In this document: in pieces, positions 14,801 through 26,400 of the stretch
Numbering within the stretch: the first letter of the stretch is position 1
How the letters are laid out: every line of letters starts with the position of its first letter
Assembly: GCA_028752905.1 (NCBI GenBank)
Contig: JAQNBH010000011.1
Span: 1,844,803-1,908,802, forward strand
Reading direction: 5' to 3'
Origin: Cladorhizidae sp. MBARI D1340-BT2
Lineage: Eukaryota > Porifera > Demospongiae > Poecilosclerida > Cladorhizidae
DNA length: 64,000 nucleotides
Program-made: the position numbers and the translations under genes
Notes under the pieces: model-generated
The model's input: only the letters and a program-made list of their open reading frames with translations
What the model was told of the DNA's origin: nothing
Databases searched by the model: none

Positions 14801-15358
14801 CTGACAACAGAGTCAATTGTATTGAATAATCAAGTTTGAGTGGTTGGTGTCGGGTCAAAGAACAAACTTGAACCAGAGGCTAACAGATACCAGCACCACT
14901 TAAAAAGTCGTTCTTGAAGAACAACTTGTGGTCTGTACACTAGTGGTCTGCACAATGTTGATAGCGGATACCTTTACAGATGTAGCCTTCCTGCAAATAG
15001 ATACATGCAAGTATGCAAAACATTGAGGAGGCAAGAAATTTGACGAGAAAAATCTGAGAAAGAAATAGTTGAGGCCATCTACTGGCCTATGTAGATGGCT
15101 AACACACACCTCACCTCTTCTATGACCCCACCCCCTAAGTGTTATGCTAAGAATTGACTTTGGCATTCATGTGAGTCCTTGTACGATATTGAGAACCAAT
15201 CTCTATTTGCAGTACTAGTGGTTCCTATTAGAGAATGACTGAAGGACCCAAAGTCAATGAATGGGCCATACTCAAAGCAGCCAAAACCACATAGATGCAA
15301 GTGGTTTTATGAACCTATAGCTATGAGTCGGCTAGGGTCAATGACATGCAATATATTA

Positions 15359-15398
<40 letters not shown>

Positions 15399-17025
15399 GG
15401 GGGGGGGGGGGGGGGGGCAGATAAAATGTGGCAGCAAAACTCAATGCCAAATCATTAGCACATACAGTAGCTATCACAGGAGAGTTCTCTGCACTACACA
15501 TTGAGGGCAGGGGGTGCAATCTTGTACATCCACTTACTTTGCAAGAGAATTGCAGCTGCTGCCCAGCTACATAATAATTACATGGATATTGTTGCCACAC
15601 TTCCAGCTGTTGTCATGGAAGTGGCTACTAAATAACTACACCTATCTGTTGTTGTTGTTGTTGTTGTTGTCATGACTGTTCAAGATGCTGCTGCTCTTTT
15701 CACTTACCAGTCCACATTAAACAGTTCTAGTGCCATATCCATATCCACAGTGCATCCCAGTCTCTTGTACTTAGGGTCCTGGACAATGGACAACCTCCTC
15801 CCTTGGGGACGTGGGTGGCTCCCTCCGTTCAAGTGATAAACAGCTGCCCTGAAATCACTCACAATTTTCTCCACGTCCACACTGAAATACTGCCAGAGCT
15901 GGGCCTGTGGCAGGACTGTATCCAGCAGTCGGTCTCTAATATCATTCACATCTCCCTCGTGCTCGATCTCGGGCCGGATCCCACGCTGCACCCATTGTCC
16001 CTCGGCAATCTCGCACGAGAACTTGTAGAGGGTTGCGTCTAGAGCATACGCTGGCCGCAAGTGGGGGGAGTTGAGCATGTTGTAGCCAACCTCTGGGTGT
16101 TGCCGGAGCCAGGGTGTGTCAAATGCCGTGTGGTTCCACACGACGTCTACCAAACTCAACATCTGCCAGTCCTTCTGAATACCCTTCACCAGATCATTCA
16201 TCAAGACATAAGAGTTGTCGACTTTAAGCTGTCGCTTGATTCCCGTTTGATCCTTGTAGGAGACGGTGGTTTCGTTGCTAGAGGTGTGACCCAATTTAAA
16301 GTAGGAGGAGTCCATGCGGAGATGGTTGGAGATGGAATAGGCACTCCTGGAGCTCCCCAGTTGTTGCATGGGAGTGAAGTGGATCATATTGTAGCCAGCC
16401 TCCTTGCCGACCTTGAGCCTGTTCTTCCACTCCTGGAAAGGGCCCATCAGCTTGGTAATGTATGTCTGACAGCAAATACCTTCTGGACTGTAACCAAGGT
16501 CGGGCTCAACGAGGAAGAATCCACTTCCTTCCTGTTCGACAGCATCACCATCAACTTTGGTGTAGTTGAATCGGTACGGACCAGCACTGGTCAGCTCGAT
16601 CTCAATGAAGCGGTCAGGATCCCAGGTTTCTCGCCTACATGTAGTAAAAGATGTCCAGAGGAGCTCTCGCATTTTTCCTCTCTCGTAGAGTTTCCCTGGA
16701 GCAGGGTAATCCGTGTAGAGGTGGATGGAGCTTGGATAGAGACAAGGAGCTAATGTGAACTTCATTACCCAGCCTGTTTGAATGGGTGGGGGGGGGGAAG
16801 GGGGAAAGCGTTGAGGAATGGCGAGGAAAAACAAACATTGACTGTCTTCTTTGCTAAGCTATGTACACATATGCAAAACCTGCTACATATATCAACACAC
16901 AAAGTGTACGTACAGTTACTATGATTTGACTTACCTGTCTTGAGCTTGAAGAGTTTGGAATCGTAATTCCCATTAGAAACAAGTTCCAAGACCCGAACAG
17001 TGGGTAACTTTCCAGTAGCAGACAT
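2491..17025 (-). CDS. AGL: Glycogen debranching enzyme (AGL), N-terminal ~874 codons, 9 exons, continues past left edge
   Basis: Exons in transcript order on the minus strand are 17025-16935, 16773-15708, 14512-14300, 12415-12277, 10580-10277, 3886-3717, 3476-3375, 3312-3172 and 2888-2491. All are bounded by GT/AG and their phases join without a break (2624 nt). AGL is the cytosolic bifunctional enzyme that moves maltosyl/maltotriosyl branches (4-alpha-glucanotransferase) and then removes the alpha-1,6 glucose. The part seen is the GH13-like transferase half: the N-terminal sandwich domain, 'YNMIHFTP' in exon 2, 'LAHNGWVM' in exon 4, '[10 protein letters not shown]' with the nucleophile Asp near residue 552, 'LVAELF' with the acid/base Glu near 581, and 'MDATHDN' with the third acid near 654. 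The GH133 glucosidase half must lie left of base 1. The start is the first Met of exon 1, 440 bp from the divergent CCDC130. Family assignment is from recognised motifs; exon borders are inferred by eye. Confidence 0.94.
2889..3100 (-). repeat. Polypurine/polypyrimidine minisatellite forming the AGL exon 9 acceptor tract
   Basis: On the minus strand this is CTCCTCCCC-type repeat ending CCCCTGCAG at the exon. The densest part is 2970-3090. The overlapping R/G-, S/P- and L-rich ORFs are shadows. Confidence 0.85.
3172..3312 (-). CDS. AGL: AGL exon 8
   Basis: Forty-seven codons, from [13 protein letters not shown] to ADEGFNQ, aligning with the AGL 'ISVVSEERFY...GAKGFIQ' segment. The donor is GTCAGT. 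Confidence 0.9.
3375..3476 (-). CDS. AGL: AGL exon 7
   Basis: A 34-codon exon with '[13 protein letters not shown]' and '[15 protein letters not shown]', the conserved AGL block between the transferase core and the linker. It is flanked by a TTGTAG acceptor and a GTGAGA donor and keeps phase with both neighbours. Confidence 0.92.
3717..3886 (-). CDS. AGL: AGL exon 6 (third catalytic acid)
   Basis: Reads '[16 protein letters not shown]' and '[11 protein letters not shown]'. The THDN motif corresponds to GH13 region IV. Confidence 0.94.
3887..4744. other. AGL intron 5, left part, without recognised genes
   Basis: Mostly AT-rich unique sequence. 4590-4700 is a TATATA/CACTATAA microsatellite cluster just outside the left end of a piggyBac element. 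Confidence 0.6.
4745..7273 (+). mobile_element. piggyBac-type element 1, TTAA-flanked, internally deleted
   Basis: TTAA at 4745-4748 and 7270-7273 flank a 2521-bp element. The terminal inverted repeats read CCGATTAAACGCCGTA on the left and, reversed, CCGATTGCACGCCGTA on the right (13 of 16 match). A perfect 14-bp palindrome GCGCCATATGGCGC follows the left terminal repeat at 4766-4779. The element sits in AGL intron 5 on the strand opposite to AGL. Confidence 0.88.
4980..6719 (+). CDS. piggyBac-transposase-like protein lacking the catalytic core (493 aa if spliced)
   Basis: Exon 1 4980-5145 ([15 protein letters not shown], acidic) joins exon 2 from 5404 through GTAAGT/CTACAG. The product has an acidic N-terminus, an RGG-rich stretch, four 'ASGTGS' repeats, then the conserved N-terminal transposase domain ('[13 protein letters not shown]', 'YWSTN', '[14 protein letters not shown]'). 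It jumps near 6175-6210 straight to the C-terminal part ('SVRAP', then 'KKRCVVC' and 'CCFCKVPLC', a zinc-binding cysteine-rich domain). All three catalytic Asp blocks are missing, yet the frame stays open across the junction. The tail after 6540 is low-complexity and probably not native. It cannot be an active transposase. A domain-only binding protein or a non-autonomous relic are both possible. Confidence 0.7.
7322..7560. repeat. 64-bp tandem repeat, about 4 copies
   Basis: Copies start at 7322, 7386, 7450 and 7505, each with ACTAGAGCTAATT then GTGGTGTCCATGGCTACAG. The last period is shortened to 55 bp. Confidence 0.85.
7561..8477. other. AGL intron 5, unique stretch
   Basis: No exon recognised on either strand. 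Small direct repeats (CTTCATTATCCAGACGAAGG type near 7780-7830) only. Confidence 0.5.
8478..8758. repeat. ~140-bp direct tandem duplication
   Basis: Two near-identical copies run from GAATGAGTGCAGTAGATG to ACTGCCAACTACG, with one or two substitutions. Confidence 0.85.
8759..10276. other. AGL intron 5, right part, with an interspersed repeat copy
   Basis: 9225-9352 shares GCACACTTCACTCTATGA and downstream blocks with 31685-31816 and the inverse of 32180-32320, marking a dispersed repeat family. The rest is AT-rich unique sequence with no recognised exon. Confidence 0.55.
10277..10580 (-). CDS. AGL: AGL exon 5 (catalytic nucleophile and acid/base)
   Basis: Contains '[15 protein letters not shown]', '[10 protein letters not shown]' (GH13 nucleophile Asp) and '[13 protein letters not shown]' (acid/base Glu). 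Both catalytic positions are intact, so the transferase site looks functional. Confidence 0.95.
10780..12150. repeat. 54-bp minisatellite, about 25 copies, in AGL intron 4
   Basis: The unit contains GCTAGCTACATGCACCCAGC and CCACTGAGAACAGCATGG. Because 54 is divisible by 3 and the unit lacks stops in some frames, long mirror ORFs appear on both strands (10774-12063). These are not genes. 10581-10779 is unique intron. Confidence 0.95.
12277..12415 (-). CDS. AGL: AGL exon 4
   Basis: Contains '[19 protein letters not shown]', a near-identical AGL signature. Joins in phase with exons 3 and 5. Confidence 0.94.
12416..12827. other. AGL intron 3, unique part
   Basis: No coding signal. An AAC-type microsatellite lies at 12455-12470. 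Confidence 0.5.
12828..13245. repeat. 53-bp minisatellite, 8 copies
   Basis: The unit is GAGCTATGGAGGAGGGGGAG, then AAGCCTAC and CACACAGCTAGTCAT. Confidence 0.9.
13365..13590. repeat. Degenerate 22-27-bp repeat
   Basis: Reiterated CCTAAATATGAATGGGTCAC with variable spacing. Confidence 0.8.
13591..13949. other. AGL intron 3, unique part
   Basis: No exon recognised. A 37-bp direct duplication (AATGCCTTGCATTCATCTCT type) lies at 13870-13926. Confidence 0.5.
13950..14142. repeat. 28-bp minisatellite, 7 copies, with an internal hairpin
   Basis: The unit is GAGACACGCAGTCTCTGGGG plus ACACCTAT. GAGAC and GTCTC within each unit can pair, so every copy can form a small stem-loop. Confidence 0.85.
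14300..14512 (-). CDS. AGL: AGL exon 3
   Basis: Reads '[11 protein letters not shown]' to '[18 protein letters not shown]', matching the AGL 'AGHGPK...HPLVTRYF' block. The acceptor follows a poly-C run of about 18 nt (poly-G on the plus strand near 14523-14540). The donor is GTGTGT. Confidence 0.9.
14513..15357. other. AGL intron 2, mostly unique
   Basis: Begins with a G-run (about 14523-14540) that is the pyrimidine tract of the exon 3 acceptor on the minus strand. No further exon recognised. Confidence 0.55.
15358..15417. repeat. TA microsatellite followed by a G-run of about 21
   Basis: Alternating AT from 15365 to 15396, then uninterrupted G to 15417. 15418-15707 is unique intron with a GTT microsatellite near 15650-15670. 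Confidence 0.95.
15708..16773 (-). CDS. AGL: AGL exon 2 (N-terminal domain and start of the transferase domain)
   Basis: An unusually long exon of 1066 nt. It holds the tract '[10 protein letters not shown]', then '[14 protein letters not shown]', 'VDVVWNHTA' and 'NSPHLRPA', all matching conserved AGL blocks in order, and ends with '[13 protein letters not shown]'. The acceptor follows a C-rich tract and the donor is GTAAGT. Confidence 0.95.
16935..17025 (-). CDS. AGL: AGL exon 1 (start codon)
   Basis: Encodes the first 30 residues, beginning [10 protein letters not shown], and ends in phase 1 before a GTAAGT donor. The N-terminus is poorly conserved in the family, so the start rests on position and on the join to exon 2. 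Confidence 0.85.
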
Positions 17026-17465
17026 TTTCAGCTTTAATATGCCGCTCAGCAGGAATACGGACTAGCAAGCTAGCTGATCAACTAGGTGGCAGCTAATATT
17101 AAAGTAACTAGCTAGCTAAGGAGTCTCCCAAAGCAATATATACAAAGAAACCAGATGGAAAGCTGCAAGCAAAAAGATAGTCAAGTGAACGAAGCAGGGT
17201 CAGGAGAAACAGAGGGACGTAGAGAGTGATGGCCCTACCTGAGCCTACCTACTTCTACAATGTCGCAGAAGCCAGTCACTTCCATTTCCTGCTTAACAGG
17301 AATTCATTCTATGGTCGGTAACGGCAACGCAGGACATAGGGGGCGGGACAAAGCGAAGTTTACAAGGTCAAAGTCTAGCAAACGGTCGTTCACGAAGAAG
17401 AGTTTGTTGTTTTCTCTTTAGCCACTGTTAGGCAAGACTGGAATTTGGAGGCCTGGTGTGTGATA
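17026..17465. promoter_or_regulatory. Shared promoter gap between divergent AGL and CCDC130
   Basis: The two start codons face away from each other across 440 bp, so both 5' UTRs and both core promoters must fit here unless upstream non-coding exons exist. No clear TATA box pair is seen. The stretch is otherwise unique sequence. Confidence 0.6.
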
Positions 17466-17468
17466 ATG
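17466..17468 (+). CDS. CCDC130: CCDC130 exon 1 coding part: the start codon alone, directly before the donor
   Basis: ATG is followed immediately by GTGAGTGTATGC. Splicing to 18537 gives M-ADRKATNKYYPP, matching the family N-terminus residue for residue in length. An 18-bp tandem duplication gives a second ATG/donor at 17484. Confidence 0.75.
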
Positions 17469-20400
17469 GTGAGTGTATGCATAATGGTGAGTGTATGCAA
17501 TGACTCCTTTGAGAAAGGGAGTTTGGCCACTTGAAAAAGAAATAACAAGGTGTGCCTTGGACTGTCCTAGTTCTTGTCCTAGTCGAGCTTACCCTTACCA
17601 TTGCCCATATCCAGCTTGTCCTTACCATTGTCCTAGTGCAGCTTGACCTTTATTGTCCTGTCCTTACCACTGTCCTTGATGGGGTTTCTCCTCTGTAGGG
17701 GATGCTGTACTTGGCTAGGGCTGGAAGAAGTAGGTGCTGCACTTCCTAACTGAAGTCCTGGCCCTAGCCTAGTCCTGCCTTAGCCCTGGCCTGAGCCCTA
17801 ATCCTAGCCCTAGTCCTGGTCCTAGCCATAGTCCTGCTTTAGCCCTGGCCCTAGATCTTACGATATTAGGAATAGTTCTTACGATATTAGGAATAGTTTC
17901 AATTTGCTTAATAAAAGGCCTTAAACTAATAAACTATTCCTAATATCGTAAGAACTAATAAAAGGCCTCCACGAACTAATTAAACCCTTAAAGTAATAAA
18001 CTCCGGCCGGCTTAATAAAAGGCCTTAAACTAATAAACTAGCCATAGTCCTGGCCCTAGTCTTGGCCATAGTCCTGGCCCTAGATTTAGCTCTGGCCCTG
18101 TCCCTAGTACTGACTAGCCCTCTAGTTTGTAGTTTAGTTTCCACAGTAGGGGCAACCAAGCCGGAAGGTTGTCTTCATGACTCCCCAAGGAGGGAGAAGA
18201 GAAAAGTTGGCCGACACCTTAGCCATCAAGTTGCCTAGCCAAGATGATGCTCGCCTGGGCTGTACTTCAACTGATCCAGACCCTCTGGCCATTTGGCCCC
18301 TTGGGTCACTTACATGTATATTAGAGCAGGAGGGGAGGGGCGGCAGATCAGTTATGGCAGCCATGCAGGAGGTGGTCTGGGATCATCTGTTACCACCACC
18401 CCAGATCATTGATAGGTGTTGTAGTGGTTGTGTAACAATGCAGTCTGACCATCTAGTGGTAGGTAAAGGGTCTATGATTGTGATTATCCAGCTGTGTTCG
18501 GTAACCATCTCTTCTCGTGTGTGCGTATGTGTGTAGGCCGACAGGAAGGCAACCAACAAGTATTACCCTCCAGAATGGGATCCAAGCAAGGTACAGTGTA
18601 TATAAATTACAATGGTCTACTAATTAGAACTTAATTAGCTAGAATATAATATGTGACAAAATATATGAAAATAATTTTCGGTATCTCCACATGCTCGGCT
18701 GTTGCCTTCAGGCTAACCATTAGCTTGGGATGAGTTAAAGGGCTGGTTCCATTCCATAGGTAACGCTGACCTGATACCATCAAATTTGATTGGTTGGCCT
18801 CTTTTCTCAGACCCTGTCACGTGATATTTATCAGCTCCTATCACCTCTATGTGTGCATTCCTGTAGTCTACTTGCGAAGCACTCAACACTTGCCTTGCCA
18901 AAGAGAGTGTGGTGGGTGCTTGACCCGTGGGTGGGTGCTTGACCCATGGTGAGAGGATGTCCAAGTATAAAATAATGGTTGACAATCGCAAAGCTGTCTC
19001 TGCAAATTTGTTTCTGCTGCTGTTTCTGGAAGTCCTTCTGCTGAGGAAAGCTACACCAACATTCATGTTGACCTGGAACCACTCGGGACCCTTCACTCTT
19101 CTCTTTTGGATTGATTCTTGTAAGTAAGTTTAGAAATAGCACGACATAGCTATGAGTGAGTAACTATTGCTTGCTTGCCTCATGGAGCTGACTGTCATGC
19201 CAAACTGCAGCCTACTTATGTAGCTGTGAGTGAGTAACTATTGCTTGCTTGCCTCATGGAGCTGACTGTCATGCCAAACTGCAGCCTACTTATGTAGCTG
19301 TGAGTGAGTAACTATTGCTTGCTTGCCTCATGGAGCTAATGGTCATGCCAAACTGCAGCCTACATATATAGCTATGAGTGAGTAACTATTGCTTGCTTGA
19401 GCTGACTGTCATGCCAAACTGCAGCCTACTTATGTAGCTGTGAGTGAATAACTATTGCTTGCTTGCCTCATGGAGCTGGTTTGCAGCTTCTTGTGTTTCA
19501 ATTAGTTTGAGGAGTTGTTTCATTAGAAATGATTCGCAGGTCCCTCCCTGCCTTGACCCATGGCATGACACATACATGCATGTGACTTCAACCTATATAT
19601 ATATACTGGGCACTTTTACCTGGAGAACTCGCACCTGTTCATTGCTAAACAAGGGTGTGTGGCTTTCTCGTGGGCACTTGGCACTAAGTTTACGGTACTA
19701 TATTTCTGAATGTATATGCCACAATATCCCCTCTCCTCCTCCTCCCTTCCGCTTTCAGGGTTCCATCAACACCTTCATGGGGTCCCACCCTCTGCGGGAG
19801 AGGGCTAGGAAGCTAGACCAAGGCATCATGATCATAAGGTGAGTACGTATCTAGGCATGTGTCATGTACATGTATGATGACGTATTAAAAGGTTGGAGCT
19901 GAAGCACTCTCATAGATTAAACCCACATGTTCATTGGGTCCCTTTAGAAGGTTGTGGTTACCATGGAAATGCAAGTATAGAAGTAGTGCATGTATCTCGA
20001 TTTCTGATGCTATGAGGTTAATGAAGGTCACAATGTATGCTCCTCACAACACAGTTGCTTACCCAGACATCTGCTGGGGACACACAGTGCAATGGCTGAA
20101 CTCATCAAGCTGGAACCAAACCAGTGTCAACAATGCATATGCTACACAGAGTGTATGCTCTACACTGAAGTTACTGCACGTAGCTTCAGGACTGAAGTTA
20201 CTGCATGTAGCTTCAGGACTGAAGTTACTGCATGTAGCTTCAGGACTGAAGTTACTGCATGTAGCTTCAGGACTTAAGGTACTGCATTAGCTTCAAGACT
20301 GAAGTTACTGCATGTAGCTTCAGGACTGAAGTTACTGCATGTAGCTTCAGGACTGAAGTTACTGCATGTAGCTTCAGGACTGAAGTTACTGCATGTACGT

Positions 20401-23400
20401 AGCTTCAGGACTGAAGTTGCTGCATGTAGCTTCAGGACAGTTCCAGTAAGGTACATATATGGATGCAGGCATAAGTCGAGCACAAGATCCTATTAGGCAG
20501 CATTGAGCAAACACTGCATGTTGTAGAGAGCCAGTTTGGCAGGCACTTGCATTTTTGTTGCTGTAGTGGGTGGAAGAGAATGCTTGGTGAAGTGTCCTTC
20601 CCAATTCACAGGCATGCTCTACTGCGCCAGAACAAATATTGTGACCAATAGCTCCGGCCTCATACCAGAACAGAGTATAGGAGTAGAGCTACACTAGTCC
20701 ACCTCCCATAGACCCTCAGTCACTAGAGCTCTTGCCGGGGCAACTCTGCTTCCTCCCATAGACCCACAGTCACTAGAGCTCTCATCGGGACAACTCTGCT
20801 ATGTACCTCCCATAGACCCACAGTCACTAGAGCTCTCATCGGGACAACTCTGCTATGTACCTCCCATAGACCCACATTCACTAGAACTCTCGCTGGAACA
20901 ACTCTGCTATGTACCTCCCATAGACCCACATTCACTAGAACTCTCGCTGGGACAACTCTGCTATGTACCTCCCATAGACCCACAGTCACTAGAACTCTCG
21001 CTGGGACAACTCTGCTATGTACCTCCCATAGATCCACAGTTACTAGAACTCTCGCTGGGACATCCCATAAACCCACAGTCATTAGAGCTCTTGCTGGGAC
21101 AACTCTGCTATGTGTACCTCCCATAGGCTGCAGTCACTATCTCTCGCCGGGACAACTTTGCTTCCTCCCATAGACCCACAGTCACTAGAGCACTCGGTGC
21201 TATGGCACCCTTGAGCTGTCTCCATCCGTTGAAGCCACACCGCTTTACATCAGGAAAGTGGCTATTGCTGCACTTGCATTCACTCCCTGTATGTATGTAC
21301 AAGGACCAGATGTAGGGATGGAAGGATTAAAAAATAGTCGCAGAAATCTGAATTATTTTTGTGTGCAATCAAAGGACCTTCTGGGAATATTGTTGGAGAG
21401 TGGTACTGAGCTTGGCTTTGAGGAGAATTATGTAGCTTATTTTCCTGAGTGGATGCCGTGATGGCTTCCTTTGAGCTCCACCACATGGACTGGACCAGGC
21501 TTCACTTGAGCTCTACCACATGGACTGGACCACGCTTCACTTGAGCTCCACCACATGGACTGGACCATGCTTCACTTGAACTCTACCACATGGACTGGAC
21601 CAGGCTTCACTTGAGCTCCGCCACATGGACTGGACCAGGCTTCACTTGAGCTCCGCCACATGGACTGGACCATGCTTCACTTGAGCTCTACCACATGGAC
21701 TGGACCACGCTTCGCTTGAGCTCTACCACATGGACTGGACCAGGCTTTGCTGGAGCTCCACATGGACTGGACCAGGCTTCACTTGAACTCCGCCACATGG
21801 ACTGGACCAGGCTTCACTTGAGCTCCACCACATGGACTGGACCAGGCTTCACTTGAGCTCCACCACATGGACTGGACCAGGCTTCACTTGAGCTCCACCA
21901 CATGGACTGGACCACGCTTCACTTGAGCTCTACCACATGGACTGGACCAGGCTTTGCTTGAGCTCCACATGGACTGGACCAGGCTTCACTTGAGCTCCGC
22001 CACATGGACTGGACCAGGCTTCGCTTGAGCTCCACCACATGGACTGGACCAGGCTTCGCTTGAGCTCCACCACATGGACTGGACCAGGCTTCACTTGAGC
22101 TCCACCACATGGACTGGACCAGGCTTCACTTGAGCTCCACCACATGGACTGGACCAGGCTTCGCTTGAGCTCCACCACATGGACTGGACCAGGCTTCACT
22201 TGAGCTCCACCACATGGACTGGACCAGGCTTCACTTGAGCTCCACCACATGGACTGGACCACGCTTCGCTTGAGCCCCACCACGTGGACTGGACCAGGCT
22301 TCGCTTGAGCCCCACCACATGGACTGGACCAGGCTTCACTTGAGCTCCACCACATGGACTGGACCAGGCTTCACTTGAGCTCCACCACATGGACTGGACC
22401 ACGCTTCACTTGAGCTCCACCACATGGACTGGACCACGCTTCACTTACATGGACTGGACCAGGCTTCACTTGAGCTCCACCACATGGACTGGACCAGGCT
22501 TCACTTGAGCTCCACCACATGTACTGGACCACGCTTCACTTGAGCTCCACCACATGGACTGGACCACGCTTCACTTGAGCTCCACCACATGGACTGGACC
22601 ACGCTTCACTTGAGCTCCACCACATGGACTGGACCACGCTTCACTTGAGCTCCACCACATGGACTGGACCAGGCTTCACTTGAGCTCTACCACATGGACT
22701 GGACCACGCTTCACTTGAGCTCCACCACATGGACTGGACCAGGCTTCACTTGAGCTCCGCCACATGGACTGGACCATGAGCTCTACCACATGGACTGGAC
22801 CAGGCTTTGCTTGAGCTCCACATGGGCTGGACCAGGCTTCACTTGAGCTCCGCCACATGGACTGGACCAGGCTTCGCTTGAGCTCCACCACATGGACTGG
22901 ACCAGGCTTCACTTGAGCTCCACCACATGGACTGGACCAGGCTTCACTTGAGCTCCACCACATGGACTGGACCACGCTTCACTTGAGCTCTACCACATGG
23001 ACTGGACCAGGCTTTGCTTGAGCTCCACATGGACTGGACCAGGCTTCACTTGAGCTCCGCCACATGGACTGGACCAGGCTTCGCTTGAGCTCCACCACAT
23101 GGACTGGACCAGGCTTCGCTTGAGCTCCACCACATGGACTGGACCAGGCTTCACTTGAGCTCCACCACATGGACTGGACCAGGCTTCACTTGAGCTCCAC
23201 CACATGGACTGGACCACGCTTCACTTGAGCTCGACTGGACCAGGCTTTGCTTGAGCTCCACATGGACTGGACCAGGCTTCACTTGAGCTCCGCCACATGG
23301 ACTGGACCAGGCTTCGCTTGAGTCTATCACATGGACTGGACCAGGCTTCACTTGAGCTCCACATGGACTGGACCAGGCTTCACTTGAGCTCCACCACATG

Positions 23401-26400
23401 GACTGGACCACGCTTCACTTGAGCTCCACCACATGGACTGGACCACGCTTCGCTTGAGCTCCACCACATGGACTGGACCAGGTTTCACTTGAGCTCCACC
23501 ACATGGACTGGACCAGGCTTCACTTGACCTCCACCACATGGACTGGACCAGGCTTCACTTGAGCTCCACCACATGGACTGGACCACGCTTCATTTGAGCT
23601 CCACCACATGGACTGGACCAGGCTTCGCTTGAGCTCCACCACATGGACTGGACCACGCTTCACTTGAGCTCCACCACATGGACTGAACCACGCTTCACTT
23701 GAGCTCCACCACATGGACTGGACCATGCTTCGCTCGAGCTCCACCACATGGACTGGACCACGCTTCACTTGAGCTCTACCACATGGACTGGACCACGCTT
23801 CACTTGAGCTCCACCACATGGACTGGACCGGGCTCACAACGACTCAGTGGTGCTCCAGGAACAACTTCTATTAGCAAAACTGTGAAATGCCATCCAGCAA
23901 TGAGTTCCTCTAGCTCCAGGAGCATAACATTATGCACACATATTTGCTAATATGATTTTGTTACAAAACTGCATTCCATCAGCACAAGGTCTTTGATGCT
24001 GATGTCTCCAGATTCATTCCCAGATCCCAGTTGGTACCAGAGGGTGCCAGACTGGTCTCCATGCGGCAGCGAGTACTTCCTGCTAACACATGTAGCCGGG
24101 CAGAGGCTGGTGGGCTCTAGGTGAGCTTCTTAGTGTGTCTGGGAGATCCTGTCATGTGTGGGTACTCCTGCTAACACATGTAGCCGGGCAGAGGCTGGTG
24201 GGCTCTAGGTGAGCTTCTTAGTATGTGTGGGAGATCCTGTCATGTGTGGGTGCTTCCACTCATTTTGACCACCTCAAACACACACAGAGCTCCTTCACTA
24301 ATTAGCCAGATATGACATCATATCCTTCCCTTAACCTCCCTCAAACAAGCTCATTTCTCGGCTAAAACACAGCGGCAGCTTCTTAGCTACCTAAACGTCG
24401 TGTTAGCTCCAAAACTGCTCCCAGCCTGCCATGAATCCTTCGCTAAAGTGTAGCAAACAGCAGATATAATGGCCATAAAAACTATGAATACACTCTTACA
24501 TAATTTTTTTAAAATTTATGAATACACTCTTACACAACAACTATGAATACACTCTTACATAGTAGAGAATACACTCTTACATAGTAAAGAATACACTCTT
24601 ACATAGTAGAGAATACACTCTTACATAGTAAAGAATACACTCTTACATAGTAGAGAATACACTCTTACATAGTAAAGAATACACTCTTACATAGTAAAGA
24701 ATACACTCTTACACAACAACTATGAATACACTCTTACATAGTAAAGAATACACTCTTACATAGTAAAGAATACACTCTTACATAGTAAAGAATACACTCT
24801 TACATAGTAGAGAATACACTCTTACACAACAACTATGAATACACTCTTACATAGTAGAGAATACACTCTTACATAGTAGAGAATACACTCTTACATAGTA
24901 AAGAATACACTCTTACATAGTAGAGAATACACTCTTACATAGTAGAGAATACACTCTTACATAGTAAAGAATACACTCTTACATAGTAAAGAATACACTC
25001 TTACATAGTAAAGAATACACTCTTACATAGTAGAGAATACACTCTTACATAGTAGAGAATACACTCTTACATAGTAAAGAATACACTCTTACATAGTAGA
25101 GAATACACTCTTACATAGTAGAGAATACACTCTTACATAGTAAAGAATACACTCTTACATAGTAAAGAATACACTCTTACATAGTAAAGAGTACACTCTT
25201 ACACAACAACTATGAATACACTCTTACATAGTAAAGAATACACTCTTACATACACTCTTACTCGACACACTCTTACATACATGGTAAAGAATAAACCCTA
25301 TTAATACAGTGATGCTGGAGCTGGAAGTTAGAGTTAGGGTGACTGACTGCTCAACTACTATAATATATAGAGGCAATGATAAAAGGAAGCAAACTAACCA
25401 CACTGACAAACAGAACATTATTAGATTGCTTGAAAGGAAATACTCAGTAGCAGATGCATGAGGCTATCGTTCTTTGTAATTAGGTTTCATGATATATAGC
25501 TCAGCAATTATTGTGGTGAAAACAATTTGACTACAAAATGACCACAGATGATAATTCCAACACTAGTAAGGATGGATATAAAACCAGGACACATATGATT
25601 CTGGGATGCTACTGATGTTTGCAAGAAGTGGGTGAACTAATAGCAACAACCCAACCACAATTTATGTGCTGTTCCTGCGAACATTTTAATCAACATAATC
25701 TGGAAATTTCTTTATTTCACAGGTACAAATAAAGTCAGAAAGATGACGACCTACCTTATCCTATTAAAAAACAAAAACAAACAGTTTCCTTCCTCCAAGA
25801 TGCAGCGGTGAACTTGGCAGTGTTTGCCTTTCACCCTGGACTCCTGCTGGTCTCCCCCCCCCCCCCCCCCCCCCCCCTTCCTCCAAGACAGATGGACTCC
25901 TGCTGGTCTCCTCAGAAGATTTCCTCGCCTTTTACATGCAAGCAAGCACACTACTGTGGTGGGAGTGTCCAGGATCGGAGGGAGAGTGCTAGGTGCACCA
26001 CGTAGCAAAGCAGACCCTCATCGTGCACTAAGTCTGGCAAACAATATGATTTCAACACAACCTTCAACACAAGTCCAGCACGACAAATTTCGTGTGACTG
26101 GCTATTTAATGACACTAAAACACTAAATCTGAATTCAAATTCAAATAAACTAATGCACAGCTGGAAGCTATTAGGGAAACGGGCTAATACTATAGCTAGA
26201 TACTTTCACAAACCTGAGGAGTCTTCCTGATCTATTTCTTCATCAAACTCTTCACCACCAGACAGCAGGTCCTCACTGCCTCGTGCATACAGGAACCCAG
26301 TGAAGAGGCCATTGGAATCAGTAGCTCCACAAGCAGTAGTCTGTGTCCATAGGTATCTAGAGATGTCTTCACTCTCTTGCCCATCAGAATCTTCTTCGTG

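Noticed and set aside
21470..25275. CRISPR array
   Set aside because: Repeats are head-to-tail without unique spacers, in a eukaryotic intron with no cas genes.
25751..26126. Pro-rich/Gly-rich ORFs
   Set aside because: Generated by a homopolymer C-run; no conserved sequence on either side.
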